Assembly (NCBI GenBank): GCA_029378245.1
Contig: JARKIF010000016.1
Coordinates: 1 to 64,000 of the forward strand
DNA from: Roridomyces roridus
Lineage: Eukaryota; Basidiomycota; Agaricomycetes; Agaricales; Mycenaceae
Reading direction: 5' to 3'
Length of the DNA: 64,000 bases
Shown: piece by piece, positions 41,136-54,024 of the stretch
Position numbering within the stretch: position 1 is the stretch's first letter
Layout: each line of letters opens with the position of its first letter
Notes under the pieces: generated by a model
Told to the model about the DNA's origin: nothing
Seen by the model: only the letters and a program-made list of their open reading frames with translations
The model's database searches: none
Position numbers and translations under genes: made by a program

Positions 41136-42275
41136 CTAGAGCTTCCCCTTGATCATGCTCTTGATACCCTCCGGATCCAACACCGCCTTGGGATACGGGA
41201 GCACCAGCATCCCCAAATGCACTGACCCACCGTCGACCGGAAGAACCTGGCCCGTAATATTCAACGCCGCATCGCTGAACAGAAACACAGCAGCATTAGC
41301 GACGTCGCCGATGACGCCCATGCGACCACTGGGGTAGAGTAGGTCCCACTGGGCGCGCTCGTCGGCGGTTCCTTTGTTTTCGAGGCGGTCCATGCCTTCG
41401 GTACCGTGGATGGGTCCGGGGGCGATGACGTTCGAGCGGACACCGTGAGGGCCTTCTTCAACGGCAAGGACGGCAGAGAGAGCGTCGATTCCCGCTTTGG
41501 CCGCGGAGACGTGGGCTTGGTAGGGTGTTCCTGGTGGACGAATTGGAAGATGGTTCGTTCCAGTGGAGAATACTTACCTCGATAGTGCAGCGTTGCACTG
41601 ACGTGGATGTACGCCCCTTTTGCGGCGCGGATATGCGGAAGCGTTGCCTTGATGGTGTTGTATGTTCCGATCTGGTGTCCGTGCGGTGAGTATATCTCTG
41701 GCGCAAATAGAGACGCCGTACGGTGTCTATCTCGATAACAGTTCTGAAACCATTCTCAGAGAGCCCCGAAATGGGGGCAAGGAAATTGCCCGCCGCACCT
41801 ACATTACAAAGTTTAGTTCGCCGCGTACAGTGCTAAAGAAATGCAGACGCACCGCAAATGACGAAATCAATGCGCCCGAATGCCTCAATAGTCTTCTTCA
41901 CCGCGGCCGCCAGGGTCTCGGGTTGACGCACGTCGCCCTGGGCAGCGATGACTTTCCGTCCAGTCGCCGCCGAAAGCTCCTTTGCTGCCTGTGTCAGTCT
42001 GTCGACTCTGTGCAAAAGGGTGAGGATATGTCCATGGCGACGAATAGGAAGCGCACTTGCGGCCGATGATGGTTGCATTGGCTCCATGACGAAGCTAAGA
42101 AGGGATGAGAACGGGAGGGAGTTTCCGGAAAGCAGGCACGCACAATGGCTTCTGTCATCCCACGGCAGATGCCAGAGCCTCCACCGGTGCAGAAGAGTAC
42201 CTTGCCATTGAAAATCTCCTCCTTGAATACGGAGGTCGACGGCACGAATGGGACGACGTAGGGAGAGGGCGCCAT
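41136..42275 (-). CDS. Peroxisomal 2,4-dienoyl-CoA reductase-like SDR (tandem copy 2)
   Basis: Near-identical to copy 1 in exons, and introns are in the same places. It starts [10 protein letters not shown] at 42,275 and ends I-K-G-K-L. The cofactor motif G-G-G-S-G-I-C, the G-D-V-R-Q-P-E-T-L block and the D-G-G end are all kept and no frame break is seen, so both copies look active. Introns and flanks have diverged more than exons, which argues for purifying selection on both. The same fatty-acid role as copy 1 is inferred. Confidence 0.85.
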
Positions 42276-45200
42276 GGTGGGTGTCGGGCGGAGAAGCACT
42301 GCTAGTTGGCCCGAGAGACCCCGAGGGGTTTGCAGTCATTCTCGTCTCCAAGATGTCAACGCCGTATCGCACTTGGCCGCCGCCGCCCCGTGGCACTTTC
42401 GGGAATCGTCGAGAGAATTACCATGCCATCGCACTTTCTACGCTCTATTCGGACTTTTGAACCAGGCGATTTACCTTTGCATAATTCCGGGCTCCTATTC
42501 CTCCCTGGTCGCGTGGCCCCTTGGTCCCGCTGAATCTAGAGCTTGCCCAGAACCTCCGATATTTGACTACACCGATAACCTCACTCTTGATCCCAACCGT
42601 CAACATGCCAAGCCGCTATTCTCGCTCATGAGCGCCCATTCTGTCCTTGATCCTGGGCACAGACTAATCCTGGTTGCAGTGGAACCTAAATTCTCTGCTC
42701 CGTTCTTCCGCGACGACGGAATACTACCGAACGCCAAGTCGCGCCGCCGCCGTATCGACTGGGATCGGGTTTCTTTGCATCCACAAATTTAGTACAGCTC
42801 CCACCGACAGTGCCCGTGACTGTGTGTCCGTTTCGTCGCTCCAGAAGAAGGTTCAGAGGACTCTCTTTCCCCTTCGCATCATCTAGTTGGACAGATCTGT
42901 TTCAATTTTCCTCTTTTGTCCCTCTCGGTCAATGTTGCGCTGCTGCCTCGTTGCTCATCAACTTCTCGCTTGTTGACCCGAGGCCTTCCGGCATTTACAT
43001 ATCGCCTGAGCGTTTACGGTTTTGGACTCGCCTTGTCGAAAAAAATGCCACATTCTGTCGCGTCGGGTCCGAATCTCACTTCGGCGGTGCGATGGCTATC
43101 CATCTCACCACGCACAACTGCCTCCCTGACCGAGGTTGAGACGGCGAACAGAAATGAAATTGCCGCGCCCGACAGCAGTGAGCACCTCCACCACGGGACT
43201 CCCCACTTGCACGCCGCACAATCTCCCGTGGTACGAGTCTTTCGGGCCAGGAACCCGCACCGATGCGCCCCAACAAGCAGGCAGCCCGGGAAATTTGCCG
43301 CATAAGCACATATCGATATGGAGCGAGTTCGTGCACGATCGTCCCGCTACGCCGCATCCGTCCTCGTCGCCCATCTCATCTCTGATGGTGGTGGTACCAT
43401 TCCGTGGCTTTCCGTCATGTCACGCACGAGGGGTTTTGCTTGCAGGTAGGAGTACGACGAACGAGGTAAGAGTACTTGGGTGCGGAGGTACATTCCGTGA
43501 TTCATCCATCTCATCACGGCCACCAGACGCGTACCAGAACCACTACAGGTATGGCACAACACTGAAGCTCCCGCGGTCGAGTCAAAACGAGTCAAACTCG
43601 GACTCTGATTCCCAGCCCTGATCATGAGAGTACTTCGGACACAAAGGGCTATTAGGTGGGCAAGTGGGGATCGTCAGTGCTCTCACCCTTCGGAAAACCC
43701 GGCGGATGTCATTGCCATTTTGGTGTATTCGGGTGATCGGTGGTGACGTGACCAGTGCTTATTGTTCTCTTTCGTACATGGCCTACTACCTGCCACTACC
43801 CCCGCGAGTGCCGACTGCCGTGCGAAGTCGGGTTGGGTGGTGAGAGCGACTCGGATTGCGTTCGGAACATGATTCGTTAATTAACACAAGATGTTGATCA
43901 GCGGAGTCCACCAGGCCGGCGGCCAGGGCCTGGGACTAGAACTTCTTTTCAACCAAAGACATCAACTCGACAAGTGGGCAGGAAAACTAGAGACGGCCAG
44001 ATGGGGTGATGCAATGACATCAAATTTCCGACTTGTCCGTGTCTCATTGCTTGCCGCCCACGGACATCCCCGGATAACTGGTTGCGTTCTGCTGCGTACA
44101 GCGTGTTGTGTCAAGAGTGAGGTTCTTCTTGCTTCTTTCCTGCCCGAATACCCGTATTGGCGATTCATCCGAGTTGAAACCTACTTTATATCAGTTGCCG
44201 GCGACCTACTCTTCGCCAAGGGATCTTCGTTGTTGACGATTGGTGCATGCTTAACAACTCGCTAACCGCAACTTGTTTTTTTTCAAACCTGAGCTGACCC
44301 TAACTGAAAATTTTCGCAACAGAGCCTGTCGTCGCGCCACTGTGGCGGTCGCATCCTGCGGCGGTTGTTACCGTTTCGCATTCGATTTTCTCTGGAAACC
44401 TTGTCTCTTTTACGCAACTTGTGCGTCTCTAGGCCCTCAAGCGCGGTCATATTTGGACGTCGCTTGAAAGTACGTCTTCATTCTTGCACATTTTATTCCC
44501 TTCGTTCCCCCGCAACGGGTATCACATCAAGAATTTCTGTCTCAAACGGCTAACATGTTTCTGTCCTTTCTCTTTCCTTTTACATTTCGATCTCCGCTAT
44601 CTGGCGAGACCCGCTGATGAGGCTGATTAATTGGGTACGCCGTGATGGCCTGACGTACATTTTGATGCTGATCTCATACCCGCGGCGTTTACAGCAGCAG
44701 CGTCCCCATACGGCAACCCGATCCATTCCTTCTTCCAAAATCTCTCGTACATTTTCCCCACGACAGACGGTTGGCTCCCTTTGGCTCCGTTGTTGTCCGC
44801 CACGTGCAAGATGGGTGTTTCCACCGAGTGGCGTTCGCGGGAGCGCCGGGTGCACACTTCGGCATTCACCCCATTTCACCAATGATCTCGAAAGAGCAGG
44901 AGACAGGCAGGCAGGCAAGAGAAAACTGCGCACAAAAAAACAAACACAACCTCCCTCGCTTAGCGCCCGATTGATCATCCTTGCATTATGCCATGTGTGA
45001 AAATGCCGCCCCCCGGCGGCCGCCTGGCGCACGCGCGTGATATCTTCCTGGAGGGAGCCGACAAAACGAAAATCGCAGTGCTGATGCAAATGAATGAGAT
45101 TGGCGCGGACTCACGCAAAGGCTAACGAGGTGAATACATTTCGACTCAATTGCAACGCCACGGACGGCATCTTGCAATTCAAAGGAATTTAAATCGAGGA

Positions 45201-46884
45201 GGGACGGAACGAGTGGCGGTGAGACTTCTTTGAGAAGGCAAGTAGAATTCGAAGTGCTGTTGGTGAGAGTGTCTGCTGACTCCCAAGACCGCACCCTCCC
45301 CCCGTGCATACGGGGCATTCGAACCTCCGCTATTTCCGCCCATGTCGGTTTGATCACTCGTGTGATAAATTTCGCCCTTGGGGGTCCAGCGCGGGGATGT
45401 ATGCCCGTCTAAATCCTCGAGTCTACGCCAATTAAGCGCCGCGATGGCGTGTGATTGAATGCCTCCAAGTATTTACCAAGAGACTTGAAATGAACAGATT
45501 GGCAGAATATGCTCAACTTGTTAATTGCGATTGCAAAGTTAGCCCAGCAGACTCGGACAACCGAAAATCCAGTGGTGCGTACCGCGTGATACCATTACCC
45601 GTCTTCTCTCGGGTGAACAAACACATCTGCTATCAACGGGGGAAAATGCTTTATGTGGGACCGAGGAAATATAGATTAGATTGGCTCTCGAAGTCGCGAG
45701 CATTCAATCCTCTCAGTATTGAATACTGAATGCCCATAAATTGAACACCTGGAAGAAGACATGGTGGCGGTGATACCTCGCCCGGAAGTTGTTCTCAAGT
45801 TGCATTGTTCCACCATTCCGATTCGACGAGTCTGTTGGTGGTATTCTTAACCCGGAGCCTGTTTTCCTTGCGGCCCCGCCGATGTCTCGGACCTCCGGAT
45901 CGCACATGTATGGGAGGGACAACCACCTGCCAAACGCCGCTTCCCCGCCAAGACCCCACTCTGCCATGCGGAGTAGAACGTTATATGTTGTACCCCAGGA
46001 TTTCAATCTCCGAATCAAAATTCAAACACAGAGTATTACATCAGCTGAGGTTGAAAAACAATGTGGGGCAAATACGTCCGTTCGCGTCTCAGGTAGAGTT
46101 TCGAATCGACAAGAAACCTCCGCGGGGACGTCACTGTTCAAGTTCGAGTTTACGCTCAACTGCTTGCCCTTCCTCCTCCTCCCTGAGCTCACCTACCAAG
46201 ACCAGCGCACAGACGGATAAAGGCGGGCCGCTGACCTATCCCAGATGTGTCGCGTCCGACGAAAAGCGTGAGTTGGTCAGCCCACAAACCCCTGTAAAAT
46301 CTTCAATTGAACCGACCTGTGATTGGGGGATTTGCGATGACAAAGTCGAGGTTGAATTGCAACGTCGATCCTATTCAATTGCAAATTCGCAAAAGACCGC
46401 CCCGGTGGTGGCGGTTACTCAGCTCAAGTCCTCGGAATGATGCGGAATTCAGGAGCAATTGCAACCACTATACTCACCTCCTCCTACTCCTCCTAAAACC
46501 AGGTACACTCACCACGGAGCCTAGCTTCCACCGATGTTGTTTCTTATTGTCTCTTGTCGCCTTGTTTTCCTAGATCGATCCAGAGTTTGAAATTTCGGCG
46601 GCTCGGGGGCTAATTGCCGGACTGACGTCGGTTGACTCGGGAAGCGGCAGAGGAACGCGTCGTTTTATTGGAGACTTGGAGAGAGGACAATGTACAATCA
46701 GGGTGGTATATAATAGTATGGCGTACATGGATAGGTTTAAGGTACAGTAGGCGGTGGGTAGCGTAGAGTGTGTATGATACAGATACTTCTTCGAGCAGTT
46801 TTGGTTTTTTTCATCGCAAGAGCGGAAACCCGTCCAAAAAGAGGTCATCATCGGAAGAAACGAAGAGTGAAGAACGAGAAACGG
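42276..46884. other. Long region without a supported gene
   Basis: 4.6 kb. Many short frames on both strands, none with a recognisable domain or a convincing intron/exon pattern. The right end contains the 3' region of the HMG-box gene. I see no repeat or transposon structure by eye. Confidence 0.4.
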
Positions 46885-48043
46885 TCAAAGCAACTTGTCT
46901 GCCCGCCAGTACGAGTTGTAGTCCTCTCCTCTCGCAGTGCTGCTGCTACTGCCATGCCCATCACTCGTCGGTGGGTCCATGAGATCGAGAAGACCAATCC
47001 CGCCGGCACCGACAAGCGCGCGTGGCGCAGCGTACCCGCTCCCAAACCCAGCGCTGATACCAAACCCGCCACCTCCTCCTCCAGAGCCCCCGCCGCCACT
47101 GCTTGAAGCCGCATACGAGGGCGAGGCGCTGGAGAATGACGGGGAGGCGGAAGATGCCGAACTGGAACTCGAGCTGTATGCAGAGTGGGAGTAGCCAGCA
47201 GACGAGGGAAGGGACGAGGAGGTGGTGTAGGGAGAATACCGGGGAGAGTGGGAGGAACCACGCGCTGGTCCTTCACGTGGAGAGGGCGCAGAGGGATAGG
47301 CGTTGCCTCCACTGCCGCCGTTCCCGTACGAAGAGTGGTGAGAGGACGAAAAGAAGCCACCGTTACTCGAGGCTGGGAGGGGCGTCCAGTGCTGAGACGG
47401 GGAGAGTGAAAGGGGCATGGTCATGGCGGGGATAGACTGTGCCTTCCTGAGACCAGCGTGGGCATCGTAGGCTGAGCCAGAGGGATAGTACTGGCCACCA
47501 CGAGGGTTCTCGAAGGGCGGGTAGGGATAGGACGCAGTGCGAGCGTGGCTGTAGCCATAGTCTGACGAGGCGTGCGAGTAGCGTGGATGAGAGTTGTCTG
47601 GGAGTTGTGGCGGCTCCTCAGCGTCTGGGCTGCTCTCGGCCTCGTCAGTGTCGCCACGCGCAGCGACGTCGGGCTTGCGACGCTTGCGAGTATTGTTGGG
47701 ACGTCTGCGGTAAACGTAGTCTGGGTACTTGGCATTGAACGTCTCCTTGAGCTGCTTGGCCTGGGTCTGGTAGAACTGCTTGTCATTCTGTAGGACGCGT
47801 CAGACGGGACAAACGCGAGAAAAAAGAGTGGCGCACGGGCAGCATGGCCTTCCACTCCTGGGAGAGGATCTTAGAGATGTCTCCGGTGCGCATGGACTGG
47901 TTCTCTGCAGAGACCTGGGGACGGCGGCGACGAGCGAAGATCATAAAGGCGTTCATGGGACGCTTTGGGGTGCCATCTGGGTTAAGAGTCTGGGAAGTGA
48001 GCGCGGCGTCGTCGGCGTAGAGGGAGTAGTCTTCGTCGTCCAT
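46885..48043 (-). CDS. HMG-box (SOX/MATA-type) transcription factor, 369 aa, two exons
   Basis: Exon 1 is 48,043-47,837 and exon 2 is 47,787-46,885 (49-nt intron inside the box). The HMG box covers about residues 24-95: K-R-P-M-N-A-F-M-I-F-A-R-R-R-R, I-S-K-I-L-S-Q-E-W-K-A-M-L, then across the splice K-Q-F-Y-Q-T-Q-A-K-Q-L-K-E, ending Y-V-Y-R-R-R-P with a basic tail R-K-R-R-K. The rest is Ser/Gly/Tyr-rich low complexity, with runs of Ser and Gly (about residues 230-320). This kind of factor binds the minor groove of DNA and in mushrooms often acts in mating or development. The specific target is unknown, and nothing here shows a mating-type locus. Confidence 0.9.
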
Positions 48044-51000
48044 TGTGGGGTGTATGTCTCATTCCGGGCGGGCCTTTTGAGGGAAAGCGTGACTTGTACG
48101 GATCGGGCTAGTTTGTGAAGAACCCCTTTGCCCCTGGCCCCAATCCATGGCAACCCATCAAAGATCTTCGCAAAGATGAGATCTCGCGGCTGTGTCCCCA
48201 GAACCTCCGTCCCAGTCGTAACCCATCTAAACCCGCAAGGTAGACATGACGTAAAACACTCCAGCGAACCTCGCCGCGAGGAGGCCTTGGGGGGCAGTAG
48301 GACCCACAACTCATCCTTCCATGAGCACGCCATTTTTCACATTCAAAAATATTCAAAAAATTTAAAAAGAATCCCTTCTTCTAGCGTCGCAGAAGCAGCA
48401 ATCGCATGCAATATTTTTTGGTTCTATTTTCGAGTCCCGGCGGGTGTCGAGACGTGAGATCAATCAGCGACAGAGGCGGCGTGGTTGGTTGCGGGGACCG
48501 GCATAGCTCGCGCATCCCGACCCGCCATTGCTACTACCTGCGATCACACGAGGTCGATCCACGGGACTGTGTGAGGCGCGGTGAACTGTGATACACAACT
48601 AATCGTGGGGCATGCATGCTTCGCCCAACGTCCACTTCTCCACCACCTGCTACCGCCACAACAACGCAAGGATCTTCGCGCCGCCACGCAAGTTGGTTCA
48701 CATCTACCACCTTGAACGAGTGTAAATTTTTAGTGTTTCGTCGCCGGAGAACAGCCAAGCAGGACAGATGGACGCAAAACCCCGGTCCCCTTCGCAGTCT
48801 GGCAGAACAGCTTTTCGCGGATTTCCACGCAAGTCTGCAACTGGAGGAAAATCCCAGCTCAAAAACATCCATGCAATCTCGATGTTGTACCACACACTTG
48901 GACTCCCCCGTTTTGCCGCCAGCAGCTCACGACTGCGGATAGCTGAGACAAGGCTGTACGACGACCAACACCCAACGGTTGCAGTCCGTCGTCGTCCAAG
49001 GTTGTAGTTGGCTGTTGCGATCAGCGAGTTACATAGCTCGCCGAATTCCGAGACGTCAGTATAGGCATCAGACTAGCAGAACAAAAATCGACGGAGACTC
49101 GGGAGAGCCAATCTTTTCCACTCCGATGACCGCTCGCTCCCCTCTATCGGATGTTGGAGTAGTCTGTCCATGTTGAACTGCAGTTGTGCCGGCACGACAT
49201 CAAATCAAGTTGAATTCTTCCAACAGTCCAGCCACGCTCTCAGCTTACCCTACTGCTGCGCTGAAAAAAGCAAAGTTCAAGGTTGAACACCGGAAGCTTA
49301 AGAACATGACGCACGTCGTAAACGGCGGAGATCGTGTAGATAATCACAAGTTCTGTCGCCTCGCTGTCCGCCGCTGGCACCGCCGGGGCGGGAAGACCGA
49401 AGCCAAACCAAAACGCACTAACTGTAAACAAACGCCGCGTCCTCTGTACCCGAGGCCCGACCTGGCTGTCTCTCTGTCTGTCTGTTTGGCTATCCGTCAG
49501 TGACCGGCCCGCGGTTGCGGACGGGAGGACGGGAGTGTGCATGGCGCCGGAGCACGATACCAGGTCGGACATCGGAACAACTGGGAGAGCTGAGAGCTTT
49601 TTATAAACTCCGACTCACGGACGTCGACGGCGGGCGGCGGGTGGGAGCCAAGTAAACGAGAGTCTGGCTCCACACGGCAAGTTGCTGTTGTTTTCTGAGA
49701 TGCCGGCTGTACGGGGACTGAGTCGGGCATTCGGGTGTAGTAGCAATTAGGCGGGGTGGGTCGGGGCCCAGAGTATGAGTGCGCCGTTTGAACATTTCCA
49801 GGATGAGAATCTTCGGGAGTTTGCAAACGCCTGAGAGCGCCTAGACAAATTTGCGAGAGCCAATGCCCCGGTATCCAACTTGAACAAGTCTGGGGTAATT
49901 TTCCAATAAAAAATCGGACATATGATACCTAATACGCGTATACCCCAAAAATCATTGTCGCGATGCATGATCAAAATGCATATCCCTCGAGGATGGCCTT
50001 GTGTGGTTTACCGCCAATTTGGAAGCGCAAATAGGACATAGGGTATTAGGGCAGAACAAAAGATGAGGAGGAGGCACGAACGGCAGGAGCTCGAACGAAA
50101 CGAAACAAAAGAGCATAGGAGAAGTCGAACAGAGCAACCAGTGCACCACCGAGGATCCGCGGATTGTATTGAGTCTCAATTGTAAGACAGGACGAACAAG
50201 GTTCGCTCACATCAGATCGAAAACGGACGCAGTTTTTTTAGGGGTTTGCAGGAGAGGAGCCTGAGTAGAAAGGACCGGAACTAGCGTCGGCCGCCGGCGG
50301 GAGTCGGATATCGAAGCAGAGATTCAGAGACATCGAGATTCCGGCACCGAGAAGAAAAACAAGACTCGAAACAAACGTAAGAGAGTGGGAATCGAACTGT
50401 GCGAGAAAGAACCGTTGAAGCATCAATGATTTTGGTCACCCCGTCAATACGTGCGCCCGCGCGTACATATGTCTGGGACAAGAAAAGAACTGGCAGGACC
50501 CAGACCCAAAGATGAGAAGCTCGTAGGATGAAACATGGTGTTTTGTGCCCGTTCGAATGATGAACCTAAAGTCAGACGCACGAGCGCCACGAACGAAGCA
50601 GGATGTGGAGAATTCGCTGTCAATCAGTTTCACCGAGCAGGGAGCGGCGGGCGTTGCTGCTCTCGTCGAACCCGCGTTTCGTCGTCGTCCGCTGGTGGTG
50701 CGCCCGGCTAGAAGGCAGTACAATCCCAGACAGATGAACAAAATGTAGGCCGCTGTTCATCATGATTTCGAGTGGTGCGGGCCCGGGCATTGACACTTTG
50801 GAGGCGGAAGCTAGGGGGAAAGACTGGGACACAGCTGAGAGACTGCAACGGAGAATGCTGGGTAAACGGGAGTTGAACTTGAGAACCCATCCCCATTAGA
50901 TCAAATTGCGTCTTTTGAGCGAAAGGACCAATCCAACATCTTTACAGCGGAAGTAAAATTTTTGGTCGCTGTGATAGCCGACCTTCCCCATTGGTGCCAG

Positions 51001-52105
51001 AGAACAAGGATCGCCCACCGAAGAGGCCGTCCGCAATCCCCGCACCCCGAGCCTCGCGAAAGAAGAGGCGAACAGACTCGCCTCGCCCTCGCTAGATTGA
51101 CTCTTGACGTAAAATGGCGAGGGCACGTTTTTGCTTCGAACGAAGTACAGCTCTTGATGTGACGGACGAGGGCCAAACGTGTTTTGCGAAACAATCGGTC
51201 TGCAGATAAGCTTTTAGATGTCTTCGTAGCCTGGCAACGACGGGCGCATATTTATCAATGAGAGAACCACAGCGATGCCTCGCAGCCTCAGAAATTGGCG
51301 CTTCACCACTGCTGCGGAAAGCGAAGGGAAACATGACCTCCAGCTGCTTTAATTGCGCTTGAGAGATGGCTGGTCAGATCGAAGCACTACGATGGAATGT
51401 ACCTCGTACCGAACCGCTTAAGCCCGTGAATACGGCGCGCGTGTCAAGAATTACGACGTAGAAGCGCTCGACTTTCCTTGTAGAAAAATATCGTCGGGTA
51501 ACGCAGGACAGCACCGACCAAACGAGCATTTAAAGGACAGTCCTCGGCCGAGGAAGATGAACGCTGCGCTTGACAACGACGAAAAAGGAAAGGTGCGGAA
51601 TGGACTCGGAAAGTCTGAATGTTCCCAAGGACCAGGAGTTCAAAGTGGATCGAACAGGAAGAAAACTGAGCTCCACTGGCTCGAAGGAAAAGTAGCGAGG
51701 CCGAAGATTTGCGTGAGGAAGAAGTATTTGAGTTTGAATGCGGTTTTACAAGCTCGAATTCGTGTCCACAGGAGGTAATTTTACGGGTGGAGTCGTCCGA
51801 AAACAGATAGTTGATCTCCAGTAGCACAGAAAAATCACCGAAGCACAGTTTGGAACACGCTGCAACGTCGTTTCTGTCCAGACCCGCGTAGCGACACAAC
51901 ACCCGCGGTCAATCTCAGTGGCGTGTGAGAGCAATGCCAGATATCTAGCGGGACGTCCGGATTTTCGTGCGGGATCGTCGAGCGGAGCACAGAATCGTTG
52001 GATATGTATTGTCCGGGGTTTACTTGGAACGATGTATGACGATGGTGAGAGAGAGAGAAAGAGTCTAGACCCTAATCACGTGCCGTAACACCCTTTTCTC
52101 GGAAT
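48044..52105. promoter_or_regulatory. 4 kb gene-poor region upstream of the HMG-box gene
   Basis: No supported coding sequence over 4.06 kb between two divergent genes (HMG-box, minus; uridine phosphorylase, plus). All open frames are short and mutually overlapping. A GAGAGAGAGA run lies just before the phosphorylase gene (about 52,048-52,062). Long upstream regions are usual for developmental regulators; regulatory function is inferred from position only. Confidence 0.4.
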
Positions 52106-53721
52106 ATGAAGCAGACTCTGACAGACGCTAGTGCGTAGCTTTCCACGCCCGATAGTACCGTCTCCCACACTGCCTAGACTTCCCCCGTACGGCCGACCTT
52201 CGGGTCTACCATCTTGGCCTCCGTCCGGGCGAGGTCGCAAACAGAATCGTACGCCCAAGTACCACATCTACCAGTCATTGTTGTTCACCTCAGATTCCGT
52301 CGACCAGGTAACAGTGGGCTCCCCATCTCGAGCACGCGCGATTTCCGCGCACTTTGATGAACAACCCAAGCCCTTTGAGCTCGCGTCCGAACGCGGTTTT
52401 TTGACCATCACTGGCCGATACAAGGGAGTCCCAATCTCCGTCATCAGTATCGGGATGGGCCATCCCAATGTAATTTGAACCTCTGGTCTCAAGGAACAGC
52501 CTAATTCGACGGCCAGGTCGACTTTTTCGTTCGCGAGGTTCGCGAATGCCTCAGTGGCGACATGCTCATTGTTCGGTCCGTCTTTTCATCCACATCCGCT
52601 TCGCACAATCTACGAGCCGCCACCCCCTTCGAGCTTCGCACAAACCGCTCATGCTGATACTATTCCTCAAGCCTAGGCTCCTGTGGAAGCCTCATCGACG
52701 TACCAGTGGGCTCCGTCGTGGTCCCTAAATCTTCGGTGGCCGTAGAACGCAATCTTGATTTTGACTTTGTGAATCCTCAAGAATCCACCGAGAAGCCTTA
52801 TAGAATCAGCAAACCGGCACGCCGTTCTTCCATTCATCTGCGCCCACTTACGTTTCTTTGGAAAGGTCCTGGCAGATCCCGAGTTGCATGCCCAGGTCCG
52901 TTCTCTTTTTCGAGGTCCATATCAGCCTGCTGATACTTGATCAGGTACACAAGTCGCTCGCTGCCGCCAAGCCTGTGGACGACGGGAAACCTATAGTCCC
53001 CAGCACCACCAATGCGTCCGCTGACAGGCAAGTCGATCTTTAATCCGCCAGTCCTGAACCTCCCTGATGTGTAATCTAGCTTCTATTCTTCTCAAGGGCG
53101 ACAGACCTCCTTCCCCGATCAAAACGAAAACCTCATCGAACTTCTACAAGAATCGGTCAACGACCTAGCGACATTCGAGGTATTCCTTCTATTAAATAGC
53201 CACGCGCTCATTTTCTCGCGGGTAATTACTAATCCGTGCCTATGTAGATGGAGACCTTTTGGCTGTATCACCTGGCTGCCTGCTGGAGCGGACGCAAGGC
53301 GTCTTCTATGAACGCCCATGCCCCACCTCTGGCCGCAGCGCCTGTGCAGCCCACGGCGTCCCAGCATTCCCCGGCGGCCAAAGCTCCAGACTCTGGCTCG
53401 AACGCCCTCGCAGGCCACGAGACCATCATACGTGCAGCTGCTGCCCAAATGGTGTTTGCCTCCCGCACTTCGCAGGACTTTATCACTCCTGAGGATGTCG
53501 CCGTTCTAGAAGAATGGACCGGCAAGGTTCGTCTCTTGTTTCCGTCTATCTACCCCCTGGAAAAAGCTGATGGCGTGGATAGGGCGTGCTCGACGCACTC
53601 GCAGAAATGGTCATTGCACCCGACGTAAGTTCTGTTCCGTGCCTCTGAGACCAGAGAAGCCTCACTTTGTTCCTGACAGCGTGTTCACGCCGACCAGGGG
53701 ACTGTGTGGGAGCTGGCCTGA
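52106..53721 (+). CDS. Uridine phosphorylase (PNP/UDP family), multi-exon
   Basis: Exon 1 is only 25 nt (52,106-52,130), exon 2 is 52,178-52,248 and exon 3 starts at 52,308; several more follow, with the stop at 53,721. The spliced protein reads N-F-P-R-T-A-D, V-Y-H-L-G-L-R-P-G-E-V-A-N-R-I-V-T-V-G-S-P-S-R-A, then L-T-I-T-G-R-Y-K-G-V-P-I-S-V. Next come F-F-V-R-E-V-R-E-C, L-G-S-C-G-S-L-I-D-V-P-V-G-S-V, Q-G-R-Q-T-S-F-P-D and M-E-T-F-W-L-Y-H-L-A. These are the phosphate-, ribose- and base-binding blocks of nucleoside phosphorylases. The enzyme splits uridine to uracil and ribose-1-phosphate in pyrimidine salvage. Two introns appear to use GC donors (52,817 and 53,028). An Ala/Pro-rich insertion lies near 53,300-53,420. 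Confidence 0.85.
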
Positions 53722-54024
53722 AAACAACGAATTCGAAATTTTCACCGTCGACCTAGTCCTTCAGGGTTGAACATTAGTTAGACATTCCGACATATCATTA
53801 CGCTAAATCATTTTTTCCAACTACGTGTGACACACCGTGTACCTGCTGGTGTCTTCACACCGGATACTTCCGCACAACTGGTAAGATCACCAAGAGAGAT
53901 CTTACCGCGGTCTGCCTGGCGCGAGGCAGAAAAAACACGCAAAGTATTAACGAAATCCATTAGCGAGGGGGATACAAGGGTCGTTTTATATGCCCCATCG
54001 AGCAAAAGAAAAGAAAAACTCTAC

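Noticed and set aside
42274..42792. 172-codon plus-strand frame upstream of SDR copy 2
   Set aside because: Overlaps the SDR promoter and first codons on the other strand and shows no domain.
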